From assembly GCA_003427395.1 (NCBI GenBank), contig BFEA01000111.1, forward strand, positions 1,088,574 to 1,118,610: a stretch of 30,037 nt of DNA, read 5' to 3'. Of this stretch, positions 1-8,747 are shown piece by piece. Below the pieces are notes generated by a model that made no database searches, had not been told where the DNA came from, and saw only the letters and a program-made list of their open reading frames with translations. Source of the stretch: Chara braunii (Eukaryota > Streptophyta > Charophyceae > Charales > Characeae). Position 1 is the first letter of the stretch. Every line of letters starts with the position of its first letter. A program made the translations under genes and the position numbers.

Positions 1-39
<39 letters not shown>
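1..39. repeat. Poly-A run at window start
   Basis: There are 39 consecutive A residues before the first complex sequence. Together with the terminal G run this suggests that the window edges are contig edges that stopped in low-complexity sequence. It could also be the poly-A end of a retroposed sequence on this strand, but nothing to its left is available. Confidence 0.9.
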
Positions 40-41
<2 letters not shown>

Positions 42-297
42 CGATGATCACTTTGCCTCTGTGCTCTCGGATACTTGTCCCCGGCGATAGTAGATGTTGC
101 TTCCTCCATTGTGTCGGCTACCTCTGTTACGTGATCAAAACCCCCAAACCAGTCCCCCAAGCTGGAATCGAGTGGCCAGTGGCATGATGCCGTATCTCCA
201 GATGGAAGGACACAGAGGTTAGTCCCTGACACCAAGTGGGCTTGAGCGGCCTTTCTTTCCACAAGCTTACAATGTGTGATTCCACTGTTTAAGAAAA
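40..297. other. Unassigned unique sequence
   Basis: I see no recognisable gene, RNA or repeat boundary here. A short phrase near 269-285 (GTGTGATTCCACTG) recurs in slightly altered form near 1286-1300, so the right part may belong to the repeat family that follows. Confidence 0.3.
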
Positions 298-962
298 ACT
301 AGGACGCTGTCGCGGATTCAGTTTGAAAAGCTGGGTTTCAGTCACGATTTTGCGAATGTTGTGTCAAACCGAGGAAAATTGTGAATGCATACAACCCAGC
401 TCCAGGGCCGGGTGGGGATGTGTTGTATTTGAGGGATGCCCGAACTGGACTGGATTAAAAAAAAAAAACTGAAATGATCGTGACTGCGCCCTACTAGTTA
501 GTTAGCCCTCGAAAAAAAAAAAACTTCAAGGGGGAAAACTAGGGCGCGGTCAAGGTTTTCAGTTTGAAAACGAGTTTCAGTCACGGTTTCGCAGATTTTG
601 CTCCAAAGCGAGGAAAATCGTGAATGTATCCAACCCAGCTTTAGGGTTGGGTGGGGATGTGTTGTATTTGAGGGATGCCCGAACTGGACTGGATTAAAAA
701 AAAAAAACTGAAATGATCGTGACTGCGCCCTACTAGTTAGTTAGCCCTCGAAAAAAAAAAAACTTCAAGGGGGAAAACTAGGGCGCGGTCAAGGTTTTCA
801 GTTTGAAAACGAGTTTCAGTCACGGTTTCGCAGATTTTGCTCCAAAGCGAGGAAAATCGTGAATGTATCCAACCCAGCTTTAGGGTTGGGTGGGGATGTG
901 TTGTATTCGAGAGATGCCTGAACTCTATTTAAAACTGAAATGAACGTGACTGCACCCTAGTT
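298..962. repeat. 239-bp tandem repeat, three copies, with inverted ends
   Basis: Copies begin at 298, 537 and 776 with AACTAGG. Positions 411-667 and 650-906 look identical by eye, so the last duplication is recent or an assembly effect, while the first half of copy 1 is clearly diverged. Each copy opens with GGGCGCGGTCA and closes with TGACTGCGCCC, followed by TACTAGTT, which is a terminal inverted repeat of about 11 bp. An A12 run flanks the joint. The structure resembles a small non-autonomous DNA transposon that has become tandem. Copy 3 is shortened at its end. Confidence 0.75.
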
Positions 963-972
963 ACCCCACCCC

Positions 973-1268
973 TTAAGCATGGGCACCTGGGCCGCGGGCC
1001 TGACACCTCGAATTCTGGACGCGCAAAACGAGTTTCGCAACCGCCGATGCCGAAAATTTATCAGCGGGCAGGCCCAGCGTTTGACGTTTCGGCCTTGCCT
1101 CGTTCTCTTTGTGGCGACAAGTTTTGGACTGCAAGGCTGGGGCCATGTACTAACCGTCTTCCCCCGAACAAAACGCACCCTCATCTTGGCTGTACCGGAC
1201 CGGAAATATATCCTGCATACGTTCATTTTCAGGGTGCGTTATGTTCGGGGGAAGACAGTAGTGGTTTA
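973..1268. mobile_element. TTAA-bounded short inverted-repeat element, interrupted
   Basis: The left end begins TTAAGCATGGGCACCTGGGCC and the right end finishes in GTGGTTTAAC, diverged forms of the terminus TTAAACCACCAGTACYTGGCC seen eight or more times in the window. Positions 1108-1155 are a reverse-complement relative of 1465-1520, which is the left part of the next copy. The right end is split by the fold-back element at 1156-1256. I infer a non-autonomous DNA transposon. No transposase is present. Confidence 0.55.
1156..1256. mobile_element. Fold-back element, copy 1, nested in another element
   Basis: Positions 1156-1181 and 1231-1256 are inverted repeats matching at 25 of 26 positions, with outer end GTCTTCCCCCGAAC, around a centre of about 50 nt. 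Related ends occur at 1971-2086 and 3711-3811. The insertion separates GTACTA from GTGGTTTAAC, which form one continuous terminus in related copies. It therefore entered a pre-existing element. Confidence 0.7.
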
Positions 1269-1350
1269 ACAAAAACTAAACAAGGTGTGATTCTACTGCA
1301 GCTACGAACAGCTGCCATGATCAGATCGACTCCAATTGATGGCCGGCTCG

Positions 1351-1460
1351 GAATGTATCCAACCCAGCTTTAGCGTTGGGTGGGGATGTGTTGCATTTGA
1401 GGGATCCCTGAACTGGATTTATAACTGAAATGATTGTGACTGCGCCCGACTAGTTACCCC
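1351..1460. repeat. Partial fourth copy of the 239-bp repeat
   Basis: The sequence from GAATGTATCCAACCCAGC through TGACTGCGCCCGACTAGTT matches the second half of the 239-bp unit with scattered differences. It lacks the A12 run and the left end. It directly abuts the TTAA-bounded element starting at 1461, just as copy 3 abuts the one starting at 973. This suggests the two repeat types duplicated together as one larger block. Confidence 0.7.
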
Positions 1461-1767
1461 TTAAACCGCTAGTACACGGCCGCCCCAGCCTTGCAGACAG
1501 TTTTTGTCGCCACAAGCATAACTCGGAGGCGCCGCGCGGCAAGGGGGGCTGTTGAAGACAAAAATCGGCGGCCTCTAAAGTGGTGCGGGTTTCATGCTGA
1601 CACCCGCGGGCGGGCCTGGGCGTGGTTCACTGGTGCTTTAACAAGCCATGCTTCTACGAAACGTACGGGTCACTACAGGAGCGCCCAAATTCGTCAGACA
1701 AGAAACATTTCTACTCTATTTTTTTCCCACGGGCGATTTTTGGGCCAAGTACTTAACTGGTGGTTAA
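1461..1767. mobile_element. TTAA-bounded short inverted-repeat element
   Basis: The left terminus is TTAAACCGCTAGTAC, and the right terminus reads GGGCCAAGTACTTAACTGGTGGTTAA with a small internal insertion. An additional terminus-like sequence at 1627-1641 (CACTGGTGCTTTAA) may mark a nested or alternative end. Positions 1657-1767 resemble 20085-20194 closely, including the shared phrase GAGCGCCCAAATTC and a following T-rich run. No coding capacity was recognised. Confidence 0.6.
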
Positions 1768-1970
1768 AAAAAAAGCTAAACAAGGTTTGTTTCGAGACCA
1801 ATTTTGTCCCTAAGGCTTGTGTTCCGAACCAAACTCGCAGGTCATGTCACCGCCTACCCAGTTCTTATATTTTCTTAGTGTCCAATTTGGGTTCCTGTAC
1901 ACAGACCATCTGCACTCTATGATCCCGGATCCATGTTTTCAAGCACTGGCAGTTCGCCCTTCCCGCTACC

Positions 1971-2086
1971 GTCTTCTGAAGCGCTGGCACCGGAATAGAA
2001 TGCCCGGTCCTTATAGCTGCTGCATTTGGGTCAACTTTTAGGCCAGATGCAGCGATAATGAACGGGCGTTCTATTCAGGGGAAGAC
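1971..2086. mobile_element. Fold-back element, copy 2
   Basis: The left arm includes GTCTTC and GGAATAGAATGCCCGGTC. The right arm includes GAACGGGCGTTCTATTC and GGGGAAGAC, giving an imperfect inverted repeat. A second stem lies inside (CTGCAT with ATGCAG). The right arm closely resembles those at 1231-1256 and 3788-3811, defining a family. It is non-coding. Confidence 0.6.
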
Positions 2087-2148
2087 TGTACACATATTCC
2101 AAAATGTGAGGGACAAGTATGCATGTCTTTGGTGTGCAGGTCCGAATG

Positions 2149-2150
<2 letters not shown>

Positions 2151-2177
<27 letters not shown>
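2151..2177. repeat. Poly-T tract
   Basis: This is an uninterrupted run of about 27 T. Its length in the real genome is likely to be unreliable. The lysine- or phenylalanine-rich frames crossing it are not genes. Confidence 0.85.
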
Positions 2178-2179
<2 letters not shown>

Positions 2180-2249
2180 GGTCAGAATGTTCATGGACGT
2201 GACCTCCGACCAACAATTGAAGTATAATATTTGTTCGTCCCTGTTAAGT

Positions 2250-2259
2250 CCCCCCCCCC

Positions 2260-2300
<41 letters not shown>

Positions 2301-2318
2301 CTTTTTTTTTTTCCCCCC

Positions 2319-2354
<36 letters not shown>
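2250..2354. repeat. Compound C/T homopolymer block
   Basis: Alternating long runs of C and T (C17, about T33, one C, about T11, C14, about T28) fill about 105 bases with almost no other base. It is a perfect polypyrimidine strand, capable in principle of triplex or G-quadruplex formation on the other strand. It may also be a sequencing or assembly artefact. An rRNA fragment starts immediately to its right. Confidence 0.8.
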
Positions 2355-2379
2355 GGTAACCTCTCTTTTGAACCCCTCC

Positions 2380-2600
2380 ACGACGCAAGCAAATAGTGTA
2401 CGAGTACCGTGAGGGAAAGGTGAAGAGAACCCTAAGAAAGGGTTCCGGAGTGAAATAGAAAATCACCCTGGAACAGGATGCAATTCAATCAGTAGAAGGC
2501 TGAAAGATGCATCATCAATCAATGGATGAGGGATCTGCAAAGGTTAACGAGGTGTACCTTTTTCTGCGTAGTGGGTCAGCGAGCAAATTGATACAGCAAA
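2380..2600 (+). rRNA. Large-subunit rRNA fragment, organellar/bacterial type
   Basis: Two conserved blocks are in the correct order. GAGTACCGTGAGGGAAAGG at 2402-2420 is followed by GAAGAGAACCC and GGAGTGAAATAGAA. The second block, GTGTACCTTTTTCTG with GTGGGTCAGCGAGC, lies at 2552-2584. In bacterial and organellar 23S-type rRNA these correspond to the domain I/II region near E. coli positions 450-560. The spacer between them is not bacterial in detail, and the downstream sequence after about 2600 is no longer recognisable. I infer an organellar (probably mitochondrial) rRNA piece, either in a fragmented gene or as a nuclear insertion. The product would be a non-functional fragment unless the native gene is split. 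Confidence 0.75.
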
Positions 2601-2896
2601 ATGTGTCTCTAAAACGCTTAGAACTCAGGCTTTTAGTTTTCACATTGTTGTTGCACTCTGCCATCATGATGCAATTGATGGCCATGCCATCTCTGCCAGG
2701 TGAATCTGAGTTAGGTTATGATTGTCTGTTTGTTTCAAGCCAATAGTCGCACCTCATGCTGGTCACCCCCTCCGCCTTTCGGAGTCGGCAAGGCTTCCTC
2801 TTCCACTCTCATGGTGATGAATGGAATGCATAGCCTGTGAACGCGGTGCCTACCGGGATCCGATGAACTGTGTGTCCCACTGCTACATAGGGTACT

Positions 2897-2898
<2 letters not shown>
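2601..2898. other. Unassigned sequence right of the rRNA fragment
   Basis: The first tens of bases may still be diverged rRNA (GATACAGCAAA follows the conserved block as in the family). Beyond that I recognise no motif. Confidence 0.3.
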
Positions 2899-2965
<67 letters not shown>

Positions 2966-2983
2966 GTGTGTGTGTGTGCGTGC
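2899..2983. repeat. (TC)31 microsatellite followed by (TG)n
   Basis: A perfect dinucleotide run occupies 2899-2960, continuing into a TGTCTGTGTG tract. Frames through it encode alternating Arg-Glu or Leu-Ser and are not genes. Confidence 0.95.
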
Positions 2984-3047
2984 ATTGGAAAAACGAGAGC
3001 TATTTCTCCTACTTCGGGTTCTTTTCTTTTTTTGGTAAAGACACTTT

Positions 3048-3165
3048 TGTTTCTTTGTTTTTGCTTTTGTTTCTTTGTTTTTGCTTTTGTTTTTGGAAAG
3101 AAGAGCGTCTTCCTCTTTTTTTTTTTTTCTTTTTTTTTTTTTCCCTTTCCCTTTCCCTTTCCCTT
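3048..3165. repeat. T-rich short tandem repeats, including CCCTTT repeats
   Basis: Positions 3048-3094 repeat a T-rich unit of about 23 bp (TTTCTTTGTTTTTGCTTTTG) twice. After a T-run, positions 3143-3165 contain four CCCTTT units. This is simple sequence only. Confidence 0.8.
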
Positions 3166-3169
3166 GTAA

Positions 3170-3284
3170 ATGTAGGTCGGGGATTCGGAAGTGAAAGCCC
3201 GGTAGCTGTAGTCTTGGCACGGATCGGCATACCAGTCGGCTGAGGCTCGGACTTCATAACTGGGCCAGGTACTGGTGGTTTAAC
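3170..3284. mobile_element. Right terminus of a TTAA-type element
   Basis: Positions 3261-3284 end GGCCAGGTACTGGTGGTTTAAC, the best-preserved right terminus of this family. No left partner was found to its left, so the element is truncated or its left end is too diverged. The left coordinate given is arbitrary. Confidence 0.45.
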
Positions 3285-3331
3285 AATATGTTTGTTCAAT
3301 TGGCAGCAACAACGCCGGGCCGTGACATGCC

Positions 3332-3568
3332 ATGGAATGTGACAAAGTCGATGGGGGTAGATCCAAGAGATTTGGCCTCGCACACCTCGAGCGCCTGCTC
3401 ATCCATGTCGAGAAAGGCTTATTCCTTGGGGTTTTTATGGGGCGTGCAAAGCATTATGACTCTTTTGATGAGGTTGAAACGGTGCAAGAGACCTCCCTGG
3501 AAGAATGTCTTTTGCATAGCGGTGGTCATAGATGGAAAGAACCAGCATGTTGGTTGGAAAACGGATAA
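3332..3568 (+). CDS. Unidentified 78-aa open frame, doubtful
   Basis: An ATG-started frame reads through a stretch of balanced composition, unlike most frames here. Residues 11-55 have a soluble, mixed-charge look (GLAHLERLLIHVEKG, then FLGVFMGRAKHYDSFDEVE). I recognise no family and see no promoter or splice evidence. A second overlapping frame (3288-3593) is open too, which weakens the case. It could be an exon or gene fragment carried by repeats, or chance. Confidence 0.2.
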   Translation: MECDKVDGGRSKRFGLAHLERLLIHVEKGLFLGVFMGRAKHYDSFDEVETVQETSLEECLLHSGGHRWKEPACWLENG

Positions 3569-3626
3569 GAAGACACCCCTAGACCCCCACTAAGGCGATC
3601 TTAGATAGGTAGGAACCATGCCCATG

Positions 3627-3811
3627 TGTATCTCGACTGAAAGTTGCCGCAAACACAGCCTAAGTACATGTGGTTCACCTGGAGCGTGAAAAGTTTTCCA
3701 GGTCACTGCCGACTTCACCCACATAGGATGCCCGGTCATTATAGTTGTATTTGGGGCAACTTTTAGTCGAGATACAGAGATAACTACGGGGCGCTTTATT
3801 CAGGTGAAGAT
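3627..3811. mobile_element. Fold-back element, copy 3, with extra inverted arm
   Basis: The arms at 3711-3745 (CTTCACCC...GCCCGGTCATTAT) and 3770-3811 (...GCGCTTTATTCAGGTGAAG) are related to those at 1971-2086. In addition, TGTATCTCGACTGAAAGTTGCC near 3628-3650 is the reverse complement, with one mismatch, of GGCAACTTTTAGTCGAGATA near 3752-3773. Part of the element is therefore present twice in opposite orientation. Confidence 0.6.
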
Positions 3812-4048
3812 GGTAGGTTTCTCTGAAGCGGAGTCAATAGCCTCCTGAACCACGAACACCGCAGAATTGTTTCCAAATTGGCAGTTTAATCAAGATGGGT
3901 GCCGCCATTCAAAAGGAGACACGCAATGCCAACGAGACCCGTTAAAGGCAGCAGGCATGTCCTTCAGAACTTGACGAATAATTCCCATTACTTGGCAATG
4001 CGTCCCATCCTCACCAGATGTTGTTCTATGCTTTGTTTCACAAATTGG
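3812..4048. other. Unassigned sequence
   Basis: No supported feature was found between the fold-back element and the tandem repeats. Confidence 0.3.
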
Positions 4049-4098
4049 CAGCTTTGGGTTTTAATTGAAATATCAGCTTTGGGTTTTAATTGAAATAT
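4049..4098. repeat. 25-bp perfect tandem duplication
   Basis: CAGCTTTGGGTTTTAATTGA plus AATAT occurs at 4049-4073 and again at 4074-4098 without change. Confidence 0.85.
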
Positions 4099-4143
4099 CA
4101 CTTCACAACGAGTTGATTCGGAGACAGGTAAAGCAGCCGATGC

Positions 4144-4191
<48 letters not shown>

Positions 4192-4249
4192 AATTGAAAT
4201 GTCACCTGGCAACGAGTTGATTCGGAGACAGGTGAAGCAGCCGATGCAG

Positions 4250-4300
<51 letters not shown>
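4089..4300. repeat. About 105-bp tandem duplication, each ending in (GA)n
   Basis: Copies at 4089-4190 and 4192-4300 share AATTGAAATRTCACYTSRCAA, cut here to its core, then GAGTTGATTCGGAGACAGGT and GCAGCCGATGCAG. Each ends in a (GA) run of roughly 40 bases. The second run leads directly into telomere-type repeats. Confidence 0.85.
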
Positions 4301-4301
<1 letters not shown>

Positions 4302-4302
<1 letters not shown>

Positions 4303-4342
4303 TTAGGGATTTAGGGTTTAGGGTTTGGGGTTTAGGGTTTAG
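4302..4342 (+). repeat. Interstitial plant-type telomere repeats
   Basis: About six units of TTTAGGG occur, two of them altered (ATTTAGGG and TTTGGGG). TTTAGGG is the telomere unit of most land plants and many green algae. This short internal tract may come from repair of a break or from slippage next to the (GA)n tract. It is too short to be a chromosome end. Confidence 0.85.
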
Positions 4343-4344
4343 GA

Positions 4345-6345
4345 CATGGGAAAAAGTAGAAATAAAATTGAGATGATGAGGAATATGATAGGCAATTCGT
4401 TGGTCTCAAACCATGGTTTCGTTCATACGGCTTTGTTCGCATTTGTGTTGCAACGAAAAGAAAAAGAAAAAACACTTAAAAACCTTAAATTCTAGTTGCG
4501 TTGAATCCTCTGTGTGCTTATAAGCAACCATGACATAAGGTTTGAACGCACATTGGAAACAAATGTGATGGTAATGACTATTGTGAGTAACAGGTTGCTA
4601 TTGTTATATAACACATGGTACATATCTTATAAATATTAAACGGGTGAGGATCTTATTCATCACCATCCCCAAAAAACATTATGTACTTGATCCCTCATAA
4701 TGCTTAACATCAGGTGTTACCTTTGGGAACACGCCGCGTGTCATGATCTTTTGTTCTGCATCATCGCTGCATAGAGATCGCTAACTTGTTTGCTCATGCA
4801 GATTTTTATCATGCAGAATGAATGTCGACTAGACTTCCTTCCGTAGGACCAACTCTTCTCTCAAGGTCAGTCAACGATCAACAACCTTATTATTTTGAAC
4901 AATAAGAAATGGGGAATGCATATCATCGATACCGTTGACCATTGAAAGCAAAGTTGGCGTAGTACTACTATTGAGTGTGAGTGTACAGTCGTGGCAAGGT
5001 CATCGTGGCATTTTCATGACCGTGAGGGTTGATGGTCCAAAAAGAGAAGGCGTAGAACTATTCCTCGCAAAGGAAGAGTTTAACAATCACATATGTTCCG
5101 CTATACTCGTGGACTTCCGAAATCCGATCACAGTTGATCCTCGCTGAAAATGGAGTTTGACTAAAGGGTTGATTGCTTAGTGAAGTTCCAAAGTCACTGT
5201 CTTATGATAATTGTGAAGAAATAATATTCAACGTGGAATATTGGAATATTGAGACAACTATACGAACGACATCACCCATAAAAAGAAACATAACCGGGTG
5301 AGGCAACAAGAAGTGTAATTTACTAGTGGTCGCCGAAAGCAGATATATGATTGTATTTATTGTAAAGACAAAGAGCACCCAAAGTCATTCAATCAAATAA
5401 CATTCTTTGCTTATGATGTGTAAAAATAAAGTAATCATGCCGAAAGCGTTGAGACACATCTCATTGGGAGCTCTTGGAGCTTGTGTGTGTCGTACAAACC
5501 CTTTATTTAACTTAATGTTGATAGTTTGACCATCATGCTTGACTAGTTTTATTGGTGTGAAAATATACGCAACTTGTTTTTTTTTCGATACAGAAATGCA
5601 ACAATGACTTTGTGAAACTAAATAAACTTTTTGACGAATATATAAAAGTGTGTATGTATTGTGTGAGTGTGTGTGCATGTGTATTTGTATCTGTATGTGT
5701 ATGTCAATCAATATTTTTACTTTAGTCTGTGAAATGGATAAATATTCGATAAAGTCGTTCATATGATTGTCAAACAGGCATACACAAATGCTTATAAAAC
5801 AATAATATAAAATGAAAGATATGCATGCATTCATAATAATATATTGAAAAATGATGCTATAATTTTCTAAATACATAAACAAGTAAATCATATTTATGAC
5901 AAATATACAACAAAAGAAATAAACTACCATAATAGTATGCGTAACAATCTATCAATTCACATCAACTAACAAGCACAAATTGGAAATATTACATATAATA
6001 TAACCTTAGATGATAAGTAAAACTTAAGTGGAGAATTTAAGCTATTTTTCAAATAAAAAATATTTGATTTATGAAAAGTTAACAATAACGATAAGAAAAT
6101 CGCTCTACACTAAAATGTGCCGCCGTTATTAGATATTGTTTTTTTTTTTTCATTGGAGACGCATACCATTGGAATTTTATTTAGCCTCCAATTCTTAGCA
6201 TCTCAACCATGAAAATGAACCTTTGCATAGTTAGGACCATAGAATCATAAATCTTATGTATCAAACAAAATTGGACTACTTTTTTAATAGAACGAGAACT
6301 TGGATTCGTGATTTTGACCAAAAATGTTAATTTTATTATTTCAAA
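4345..6345. other. Long AT-rich intergenic stretch
   Basis: No gene is supported in about 2 kb. Two frames were considered: 4935-5147 (+, 70 aa) and 5385-5930 (-, 181 aa). The second is rich in Ile, Tyr, Phe and Cys with a His/Thr/Gln-rich middle over a TGTGTG-like tract, as expected from AT-rich non-coding DNA. The first has a more protein-like composition (GPKREGVELFLAKEEFNNH) but no recognisable family. Neither has a visible signal. Confidence 0.4.
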
Positions 6346-6912
6346 CTAGGCTACTAGTCGGGCTACCTATGTTACCTTGTTTATCTGGTATTCTCAACCG
6401 TACAAGGACCACAAAAGGTGCCAGCATAAATAAAAAAAATTCAAAAAGTTCTGGAAACAAATTATGTTACGCATAGGCTACCAGTCGGGCCACTCAGGTT
6501 ACTCTGTTTTTCTTGACGACCCGACGATGCAAGGATTACGGAAGGTAAGAAAAAACAAAAAGTAATAAGAAAAAAATTAAAAAAAGATGAAAACAAATTA
6601 TGGCACTATGTTATGCAAAAACATAAAGTGAATTTTTTTTGCCTTAGGGTCACATCAAAACTATTTACCAAATTTAAAATAAAAATAAAATCATAAAATT
6701 TTATTATTTTTTTATTTTTTTCGTCCGGTCAGGCAAGTGGTCCTAGGCCACTCTCGTAGCTTAGTGTTATGCAGAAAAATAAAGTAAACAACTTTTGTCT
6801 TAGGGTTACCAAATTAAAAAAAATATATATATATAAATCATTTTTATTTTTATTTTTATTTTTATTTTTTGCCCGACCGAGCAAGTGATCCCTAGCCACT
6901 CTGATAGCCTAG
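6346..6912. mobile_element. CTAGGCTACCAG-ended element, interrupted
   Basis: The left end is CTAGGCTACTAG and the right end is CTGATAGCCTAG. Subterminal GC-rich motifs (CGGGCTACC on the left, GACCGAGCAAGTG on the right) bracket an AT-rich core. The core phrase GCAGAAAAATAAAGT is interrupted by the related element at 6473-6764. The 8-bp flanks (ATTTCAAA and ATTTTTAT) match only weakly. It resembles a non-autonomous hAT-like element with no transposase. Confidence 0.65.
6473..6764. mobile_element. CTAGGCTACCAG-ended element nested in a relative
   Basis: It begins ATAGGCTACCAG, ends GTAGCTTAG and is 292 bp long. The flanking bases TGTTACGC (6465-6472) and TGTTATGC (6765-6772) match at 7 of 8 positions, consistent with an 8-bp target duplication, which is the length typical of the hAT superfamily. 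Removing it restores the core order seen in the copy at 8054-8339. It must be younger than its host element. Confidence 0.75.
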
Positions 6913-7621
6913 ATTTTTATGAAATATTAGTTATATGATCCAAAACTTACTCAATAATTCTAAGTCTTTGGTATGGCCGAACTCTTTTTTCTTTTCGCAT
7001 TTAGAAGTTTGGACAAGGTTAAGTGTGTTAGACAACGAAATCTAATTAAAATTCTTCAAATTATAACATTTGCAATATCGTTAGGTTCACCACACATGAG
7101 AAATATTGGTGCCTTATTTTTAACCCTTTCTCATTGAAGGGAAAAAGTCATTACACACGTCATGATACCAAACATCCTCATAAATTATAATACGCATCTC
7201 GCTGATTTATGAGATAAAGTTTTAGCATTATCTTGAAATAACCATGAAAATACGTTCTTTTGGTCATTAAACCGCAATATCATCAATCAAGACTTATTAT
7301 TCAGATAAGTTCAAGTCATCTTGCCCTTGATGTTTGCATGTCTCATGATTCAGACCCACGCGCAGGATGTCCTTCTTGAAATAGAGGTTGAACCGTGACG
7401 TAAATCAAACCCATTAGGGTCATGACTCGGGTCGGGTTTCGCCATCATTTACCACTAAGCCCTAGGGTGTGTCTCAAACAATACAATAAAAAAATTAGTA
7501 CAAACAATGATTTCGTTAAAATTGACATCTTTTATTTTTTGAACGATATTGAAAGCAACGAAATTGGCCTGATTTAGCGTGCGTGCTTTGTGTCGTGCGC
7601 TGATTGGTAGGGGTGTTGTTT
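6913..7621. other. AT-rich sequence without recognised features
   Basis: No gene, RNA or clear repeat is seen. A frame on the minus strand reaching in from the minisatellite (7455-7688) is a by-product of that repeat. Confidence 0.4.
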
Positions 7622-7733
7622 GACGGGCTTGCTGATTGACGGTCTTGCTGCTTGGCGGGCTTGCTGATTGGCAGACGCACTGTTTCACGGACCTGCTGAT
7701 CGGCGGGCTTGCTGAATGACGCGCTTGCTAATT
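7622..7733. repeat. 16-bp minisatellite, seven units
   Basis: Seven consecutive 16-bp units follow the pattern GRCGGGCTTGCTGATT with up to about half the bases changed in unit 4. The two minus-strand frames across it (Ser/Pro/Gln-rich repeats) are products of the repeat, since both stay open at once. Confidence 0.85.
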
Positions 7734-8045
7734 GCCATATTTTTAATGTCACTTACGTCATTAATTTCCAATAGTTCCATATCTCTCATTTTCAATGAGA
7801 CTTTCATGCTAATCTTCAATCTTGAATTTTCTATTTGATTCCTAGTTAATTTTTAAATAAAATTTCTAATTAAATTCCTTATAAAAATCCTAAATTAAAT
7901 TCCTTAATTAGTTTCATTTATTCTTAATCCAGAACTTTTATATTCTTATAAAAACTATTATATTTTAATTTCTTAGTACAACATCCTACTTAAAAATCTA
8001 TTATTATTAATCACTGCCTAGTTGTATTATTTTTTTTAATACTTA
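7734..8045. other. AT-rich sequence without recognised features
   Basis: This is strongly AT-rich DNA with repeated TTAAATTCCT-like phrases. No gene is supported. Confidence 0.4.
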
Positions 8046-8053
8046 CTTCGTAC

Positions 8054-8339
8054 CTAGGCTACCAGCCGGGCCGCCCGGGTCCCGGGTGACCAGCTCGTGC
8101 AAAGACCAGTGAAGGTCCCAACAAAAAAAAAAACCAAAAAAAAATAGATTCCAAAAAATCCGAAAAAAAACTATGTTATACAGAAAAATAAACTGAACAA
8201 CTTTTGCCTCAGGGTCACATCGAAATTCTTCACCACATTTAGAATAAAAAATAAATTTTATTTTTTTATTTTTATTTTCTTTTTGTTTTTGTTTTTGGCC
8301 CGACCGGGCAAGTGACCCCGGGCCACTCTGGTAGCCTAG
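8054..8339. mobile_element. CTAGGCTACCAG-ended element, best-preserved copy
   Basis: It is 286 bp long, starts CTAGGCTACCAGCCGGGCC and ends GGCCACTCTGGTAGCCTAG, with 12-bp perfect terminal inverted repeats and CCCGGG-type motifs just inside both ends. The flanks CTTCGTAC (8046-8053) and CTTCATAC (8340-8347) match at 7 of 8. The core phrase CAGAAAAATAAACTGAACAAC is shared, slightly changed, with elements at 6346-6912, 15579-16109 and 21869-22609. Confidence 0.8.
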
Positions 8340-8747
8340 CTTCATACGTAAATTTTACTTCCTAAATTTTTGCTTTACTTCATTTGTTTCTAATTCAAGA
8401 AATCTAATTTTCTAAATTATTTTACGTTTCATCAATAAAATTTATAAGTCATTTTATTATCAATTATAAATTTATAATTCATTTTTCCTCTCTTTGGCGT
8501 TGATGGATTACTTTACGGTAATAAGGTGATGTTGAGAGAGAGAGTTCTACCCTATAGGAACTTAACAAGGCGAGAGTTGAATGCCCTGAAGGGGGTATGG
8601 ACAAATTTAGGGGGATCCTCTATGAAGAGGTTGGGATGGATGGCAGCGACATGATTATATCCTTGGGGGACAGAGTATAGTAATGGGTTGGCAGAGGCAT
8701 ATCGTGGATGATAACTAAATGCCTTTGCAGGAATACAGGTGGGGGAA
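8340..8747. other. Possible 3' internal end of an LTR retrotransposon
   Basis: No coding domain is recognised. The last bases, AGGTGGGGGAA at 8737-8747, are purine-rich and sit directly before TGTAGCGG, as a polypurine tract sits before a 3' LTR. That is position-based inference only. Confidence 0.35.

Noticed and set aside
2735-3383. Arg-Glu or Lys-rich proteins on the minus strand
   Set aside because: They are translations of (TC)n and T-rich simple repeats.
5385-5930. 181-aa membrane-like protein on the minus strand
   Set aside because: Composition is that of translated AT-rich DNA, with repeats from a TG-rich tract and no family resemblance.
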